A DNA stretch of 64,000 bases from Dendrocalamus latiflorus (Eukaryota; Streptophyta; Magnoliopsida; Poales; Poaceae): the NCBI GenBank assembly GCA_017311315.1, contig CM029646.1, forward strand, positions 2,635,738-2,699,737. The letters run 5' to 3'. Positions 59,238 to 64,000 of this stretch are shown here, piece after piece. The notes beneath the pieces are model-generated. The model made no database searches, was not told the origin of the DNA, and saw only the letters and a list, made by a program, of their open reading frames with translations. How positions within the stretch are numbered: the stretch's first letter is position 1; each line of letters starts with the position of its first letter. The position numbers and the translations under genes are program-made.

Positions 59238-60349
59238 TTACAAACCAATCCGAAAGAACCTTACGTTTCACTTGCAACTACTTTTACACAAATTATTTCT
59301 ACTTGAGTGTGAAATACCCGTGGGCACCACATGCTTTGCTCGGGTTTGTTTGACTACAGCTTGCTACCTGTTTCAAAATGCATCGATATCACTTGCTAGT
59401 TAATGTAAAAATTCAGTGTTTTAGCAATTTCAGTAATTGCGTTATTAACCCCTCGGTTTCACAAAATAAGGCTTGCACATTTCTTAAGACTTTGTAAACT
59501 TTTATCAACCATTGATCCAACAATATGTAGGTTTTGTCACATGAAAAATAACACTATTTGAAAATACTATTATATGTTTATAGTTATATATATACTGTGG
59601 ATGTATAGCAAAATAAACTAATGGTCAAAGTTCAATCTCGGTGGTTACACCAAGCTTCAAAAATTCGGTCGTTCCAACTGGAACAAGCCTAGGTTTGGTT
59701 TTTAAGAACCCTATAGCCCATTCAGTGCCCTAGGCCCCCTTGTATTCACAACTTATTGAGTAATATATATTTTATTATTTGTTAGTTAAATTTCAAACTT
59801 TAAAGATTTGAAAAAGTCAAAGTTCAAATTTGAAACCAAAATCGAACCCCCTTTTTTTAGTAAAAACTAGCCGGTTTATAGGTCAAACCAAAACTGGTAA
59901 GGGCTCGATTTTATAGCTGATTCCCGTTTGTCAAACGGGACCTCGTATTTAGAAATAGAGTATATAAAAGTAGGTCAAGTCTCAAGGTGCAGACGGCTAG
60001 CTAACTAATTCGTGAATATTGCTATATAGTGATGTTCACTAGTTAACTTCTTTTTCTAGTTTTAATGAGTTGAAAGTTAAAATTTTCTACTTGAAAGTTA
60101 GAATCCTCAAGTTAAAAATTTTAAAATCCATGTCGAAAGTTTCACTACCTAGGAAGTCTGAACGCTCGAATCGCTAAGTTTGAAAGTTGGAAATAAGTTG
60201 AAAGTTTGAATCTTCAAACTAAAAGTTCAAATTCGTATGAAAGTTCAAATTTTGAAATTAAAGTTGATTTTTTTGAGCTAAAAGTTTCAATAGTTAGATG
60301 GTCTGGTTAGCTAACCAGTGAACATTGTTATACAAGCCAGCATGTCCTA
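59238..60349. repeat. AT-rich spacer with GTTGAAAGTT micro-repeats
   Basis: From about 60050 to 60300 the phrase (A/T)AAGTT(G/T)AAAGTT recurs about every 15-25 bp. It is bracketed by GTTCACTAGTTAAC near 60034 and GTTAGCTAACCAGTGAAC near 60307, an imperfect inverted pair. No gene is seen. Confidence 0.45.
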
Positions 60350-60672
60350 TACACTCAATGTTGGAGTGGACTCACGGAAGTCACGAAAAATTCTAAAAAA
60401 TTTTCTACATGCACTTCTGAATTTACTTTAACTATGCATAAAATTTTAAGTTCAGATTCATTATATGTTAGTGGTAACAAAAAGACAAAATGTTAACAAA
60501 TGTTGATAATTCAAATTTATTGAAATTATCTCTTTTTTGCTGCTCTTAACATAGAATAAATTTGAACTTCAAATTTTATATATAGTTAAAGAAAATTTAG
60601 AAGTACATGTAGAAATTTTCTCAGAATTTTTTTATGACTTTGTTTAGTTAGAATGCACACTGAGTGCATCCC
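60350..60672. repeat. Fold-back MITE-like repeat, 320 bp
   Basis: The left arm (60350-60455, TATACACTCAATGTTGG, TTTTCTACATGCACTTCT) pairs with the right arm (about 60565-60672, AGAAGTACATGTAGAAA, ACACTGAGTGCAT). The loop is about 110 bp. Confidence 0.65.
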
Positions 60673-61392
60673 AAACTTAAGTCCATATGTTATATTGCCG
60701 TTATACAAAGGCTCCCAGCCTAGACGCTATATTGAAATGGAGTATGAACAAGTCAAGGCTCTTGGCAACACCTCTCTGTGCCCTGATTGTCACAATCTTC
60801 CATGGCATCCCCCTCAAACTCATTCCACCTCTATGCTAATCACGTGTTGAAACGTCTCTCTTTGTAGTTCATATGACATGAATATTAGAAACAATAAGAT
60901 TGTGTTTGGTTTTGAGGTGAAGGCTTTAGTATGCCAAACACATCTAGCTTAGGCAGAGTTAGTTTGAACTTTGAACTATTCAAAACATTTTAACCTCTAA
61001 CTAGAATTAGGTTAATACAATAATGCACTATTTGGAACATATAAATCTCATAGGAAACAATTATTGTCTTATAGGATTCAAGAAAAATTCATGTGTTCAA
61101 AAAAGGGCCTAAAAAGTATGAATAAGCTAACCCACCACAATTAGCTTTGTGAAACCTCCTTGTCTACTTCTAACCCAAGTAATCAAGCCAAATAATATTT
61201 TAGACTAACAAGTTTATTGCCAAACACAAAAAAAGGTGAAACTAATCTAACTTAGTTACTAACAAACCTAGCTAATTTAACCTCAAACCAAACACAAATT
61301 AAGTATTAGTTAGGTTCTTCCCTCATGTGAGGGGTCCCTGTTTTTTCTTCTCATTTTTTTGGCGACTCTCTTGTACTTACTATAGGTTGGCA
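60673..61392. other. Spacer, no gene seen
   Basis: AT-rich; short frames only. Confidence 0.4.
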
Positions 61393-61660
61393 CAAGGTTC
61401 CAAAAACCAGAGCCGGAAGAAATCCCGGTCGGCGGCCGGTAACGGTAACCGGGCGGTTACCGGAAAAACCGGTCACAATTTGAAAATCAAAATTTGAATT
61501 TTGAGATGTTTTGAAACCGGTAACCGGAAAAACCGGCCGGTAACCGGAAAAAACCGGCTAAAATTCGAAAATTCATACCGGGCGGTTTTTTGATTACCGG
61601 TCTCCACCGGTAAAAACGGTAACCGGCGGTTACCGGCCGGTAACCGCCGGGATTTTGATC
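61393..61660. mobile_element. hAT-type MITE relative, CGGTAACC family
   Basis: The left end CAAGGTTCCAAAAACCAG matches the reversed right end of the element at 62812, and the interior is dense in GGTAACCGG. The right end is altered (GATTTTGATCCCC), and no 8-bp duplication is visible, so the boundary is approximate. Confidence 0.6.
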
Positions 61661-62257
61661 CCCGCCGGCCTCCCCTATTGTTTTCCCTAAGTAGTTTTGG
61701 GATAGGTTCAACAAAACATTCTAAACTTTGGCTATTAATATCTTTATGAGCATTTAAATTGGACACATAAAAATGTTACATGTATATTTATCCTAAAAAA
61801 ATACTTTCATAATATTATAATTTTACTATGTATTATTAATATATTGCAATAAAAATGAGTGGTCAAAAGTTATATTTTGGAGACCGTTCGATGTTCACAA
61901 TGAGTTCCTTTTGTGACCGAAGGGAACTGCAAGTTCATACATTTTTTTAGCAACTCAATAACTCTCAAGTGTATCAAGTAGGACTGTAGGAGCTATCCCT
62001 AAAAAAGATTTGACATTCCTTTACCCCTGGTGCAGTGACAAAAATCTAATATCACATACTCATTTTTCGTGTGGCTACAATAGGATAGTGCATCCAAATC
62101 TTTTAAAAAAACAGACATGCGATAATTAAAACAAACAAAAATGGAAATTGGCAATTTATTTGAAAGGTCTAGGTACACAGTATCTTCTGGCTACTCCATT
62201 TCCTTTCACTTTTTTATTTAGCATGGCATGATATGTACTTTTGTGATGTCTTTGCAG

Positions 62258-62454
62258 AAGTTATGCATACTGAGATCATAGAAGATTATGACAGTGATAC
62301 GTCTACCGACAATGATCCTGAGATCCTTGAAGATTATGACGGTGATATATCAACCCACAATGATTCTGATATCATACAAGATTATGGCAGTGATACATCC
62401 CACAATGAAGAAAATGAGGGCGAAGGCCCAGGTGCATGCGAAGAAACAAGTCAG
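62258..62454 (+). other. Acidic 16-residue repeat frame, exon-like
   Basis: Between an AG (62256-62257) and a GT (62455) lies an open frame with three 48-bp units starting at 62281, 62329 and 62377. They encode variants of EDYDSDTSTDNDPEIL. I do not recognise a family. It could be an exon of a gene continuing outside the window, or an expanded non-coding repeat. Confidence 0.3.
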
Positions 62455-62811
62455 GTAGTGCCACTGTGCAAGTGCAAGTACCCCTTTGGACCATATTGCC
62501 TGTCCCTGGACTCTGCCATTTTCTGTTGCCATACCGTGATAATAGCATATATCTTGGTATGATGTTCAACCTGAGCTACTCAGGTGGCCAGGTAGTATAA
62601 AATAGTAAATTCATAGCCTACTTTATAACAACCACATGTACCGTCTGTGGCAATTCGTTGCAACGGTACCTGATAATCCAATAGTGTGGCTCTTTATCAT
62701 AACAGTACCTGATTTGCTATAGCAATTCCATTGGTACGTTTTGTCATAAAACTACTATAGCTGTTTTAATAAATACTAAAGAAAATATGTGTAGTTCCTA
62801 TTAATTGGTAC

Positions 62812-63111
62812 CAGAGTTCAAAATCCCGACGGTTACCGACCAGTAACCGCCGGTTATTGTTTCTACCGGTGGTGACCGGTAACCGAAAAAACCGGCCGGT
62901 ATCAATTTTTGATTTTCAAATTTTAGCCGGTTTTTTTTCGGTTTTCCGGTTACTAACCGGTTTTCCCGGTTATCGGTTTCAAAACATCCTAAAATTCAAG
63001 TTTTGATTTTCAAATTGTGACCGGTTTTTTGCTGATTTTTCCGGTAACCGGCCGATTACCGTTATCGGCTGCCGGCCGGGATTTCTCCCAGTTCCGGTTT
63101 TTGGAACCTTG
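62812..63111. mobile_element. hAT-type MITE, 300 bp, CGGTAACC family
   Basis: Ends CAGAGTTCAAAATCCCG and, reversed, CAAGGTTCCAAAAACCGG. A perfect 8-bp target duplication ATTGGTAC lies at 62804-62811 and 63112-63119. Confidence 0.85.
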
Positions 63112-63293
63112 ATTGGTACTACTAATTTGCCATTTTCTAACAGGGGTATAGCTTAAGGTTTCCATTTGAATATAACTTAAATTTTAGTGCTATTGTAGTA
63201 TTTTTCATTACAGTGCAGTGCTTTTAAATTTTTGAAACCCCATTTGTCTACTTGTGACAACACAAATCTAATTGCACATGATGGATGAAACTA

Positions 63294-63519
63294 CTACCTC
63301 CGTTCTTTTTACTTGTCAATTTGGACATCAGCACGGTTTTCAATACACAACTTTGACAATTACTTATTAGTAAAATTATTAAAAATATAATGATACAAAA
63401 GTATTTTTTATGAAAAATTTAGTAATGCCATTTTTCACATGACAAATTAACATATTAGCAGTTAAAGTTTTGAAATGTTGATTACTTCTAAAATGACATC
63501 TTAAAAAGGACAGAAGGAG
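63294..63519. mobile_element. Stowaway-like MITE, 226 bp
   Basis: The left end CTACCTCCGTTCTTTTTAC and right end GGACAGAAGGAG match the Stowaway terminal pattern, flanked by TA on both sides (63292-63293 and 63520-63521). Confidence 0.8.
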
Positions 63520-64000
63520 TACTACATTTTGCTGCTCCTAGTTACATCTTACTAAAGTAGAGCAGCTCACTCAATTCTTCAAAATTGTGGCAGCCCTTTA
63601 ACTACTATGATGTTCTCAGTCACTCACATCTCAAGTAATATACTCAATTCTTAAAATTCTGACTTCGCCCTTATTTACTTAATAACCATCAATACATCAT
63701 GCTACGCTATAGTAAGCATCTCCAGTTCTTGTGTAATTCTGACATCCCCTCTCTTTGCCTGCTATAACCAAAATGTAACTGCTGCATCCTACTAATTTCT
63801 ATAAATTCTTTAAAATGGTCATGATGTGATGCCCTTTTTTTTTAAAACATGGTACTCCATTTCTAAATTCTAACTATTACATATTGTTTCTTCTGGAGAC
63901 AACATTTTCTTTGAATTACTACTGCGGCACTGCCTATTTAGCTATAGTTGCAATTTGCTCCTGTAACTGTTCATCTTCCTATCACAAAACTGATTTGGTC
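63520..64000. other. Right-edge spacer
   Basis: AT-rich; no feature recognised. Confidence 0.4.

Overview
This is nuclear DNA of a grass (Poaceae). The genes are plant genes with short GT-AG introns and GC-rich first exons. The spacers are packed with grass-type transposons: Tourist, Stowaway, many small hAT elements, LTR remnants and a small LTR retrotransposon. The combination of a CYP90A brassinosteroid P450, a type-A response regulator and an L-galactono-1,4-lactone dehydrogenase (GLDH) matches, from memory, the duplicated rice chromosome 11/12 block that carries CYP90A3/A4, RR9/RR10 and GLDH1/GLDH2. I cannot name the species.

Layout. 0-11 kb holds hAT and Tourist elements, a RING-H2 pseudogene (1.55-2.32 kb) with a RING fragment near 9.4 kb, an EF-hand calmodulin-like gene (6.5-6.9 kb, minus) and a U-box E3 ligase pseudogene (10.2-11.05 kb, minus). 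11.9-16.2 kb is a decayed GLDH copy: its targeting peptide is out of frame, its central exons are missing, and a 1.2-kb hAT element sits in its first intron. 17.6-20.5 kb is an intact NRPB5/NRPE5-type RNA polymerase subunit. 21.2-23.0 kb (minus) is an intact five-exon type-A response regulator. 23.3-25.4 kb is retrotransposon-like tandem repeat DNA. 26.2-29.2 kb (minus) holds eight exons of a Sec14-type lipid transfer protein whose N-terminal exon is not visible; in its place, on the same strand, is a fragment of a DUF26 gene. 32.75-33.57 kb is a hAT deletion derivative that still carries the start of a transposase. 35.9-37.5 kb is a tandem duplication of the region just upstream of an intact CYP90A gene (37.6-40.2 kb). 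UBL5/Hub1 lies at 44.0 kb with a likely long intron right after its stop codon. A complete 1.58-kb LTR element lies at 48.75-50.33 kb. An ASH2-type COMPASS subunit gene (52.0-57.3 kb) carries a 2.2-kb solo LTR in its intron. The last 6.7 kb is spacer with MITEs.

The intact genes do not form one pathway. They act in calcium sensing, RNA polymerase assembly (Pol II or Pol V), cytokinin signalling, brassinosteroid synthesis, splicing (Hub1) and H3K4 methylation. The strongest observations are eight hAT-type elements with perfect 8-bp target duplications in 64 kb, the duplicated CYP90A upstream region, the DUF26/Sec14 junction, the GLDH decay and three long fold-back repeats. I found no CRISPR array, rRNA or tRNA and no clearly undescribed biochemical system.
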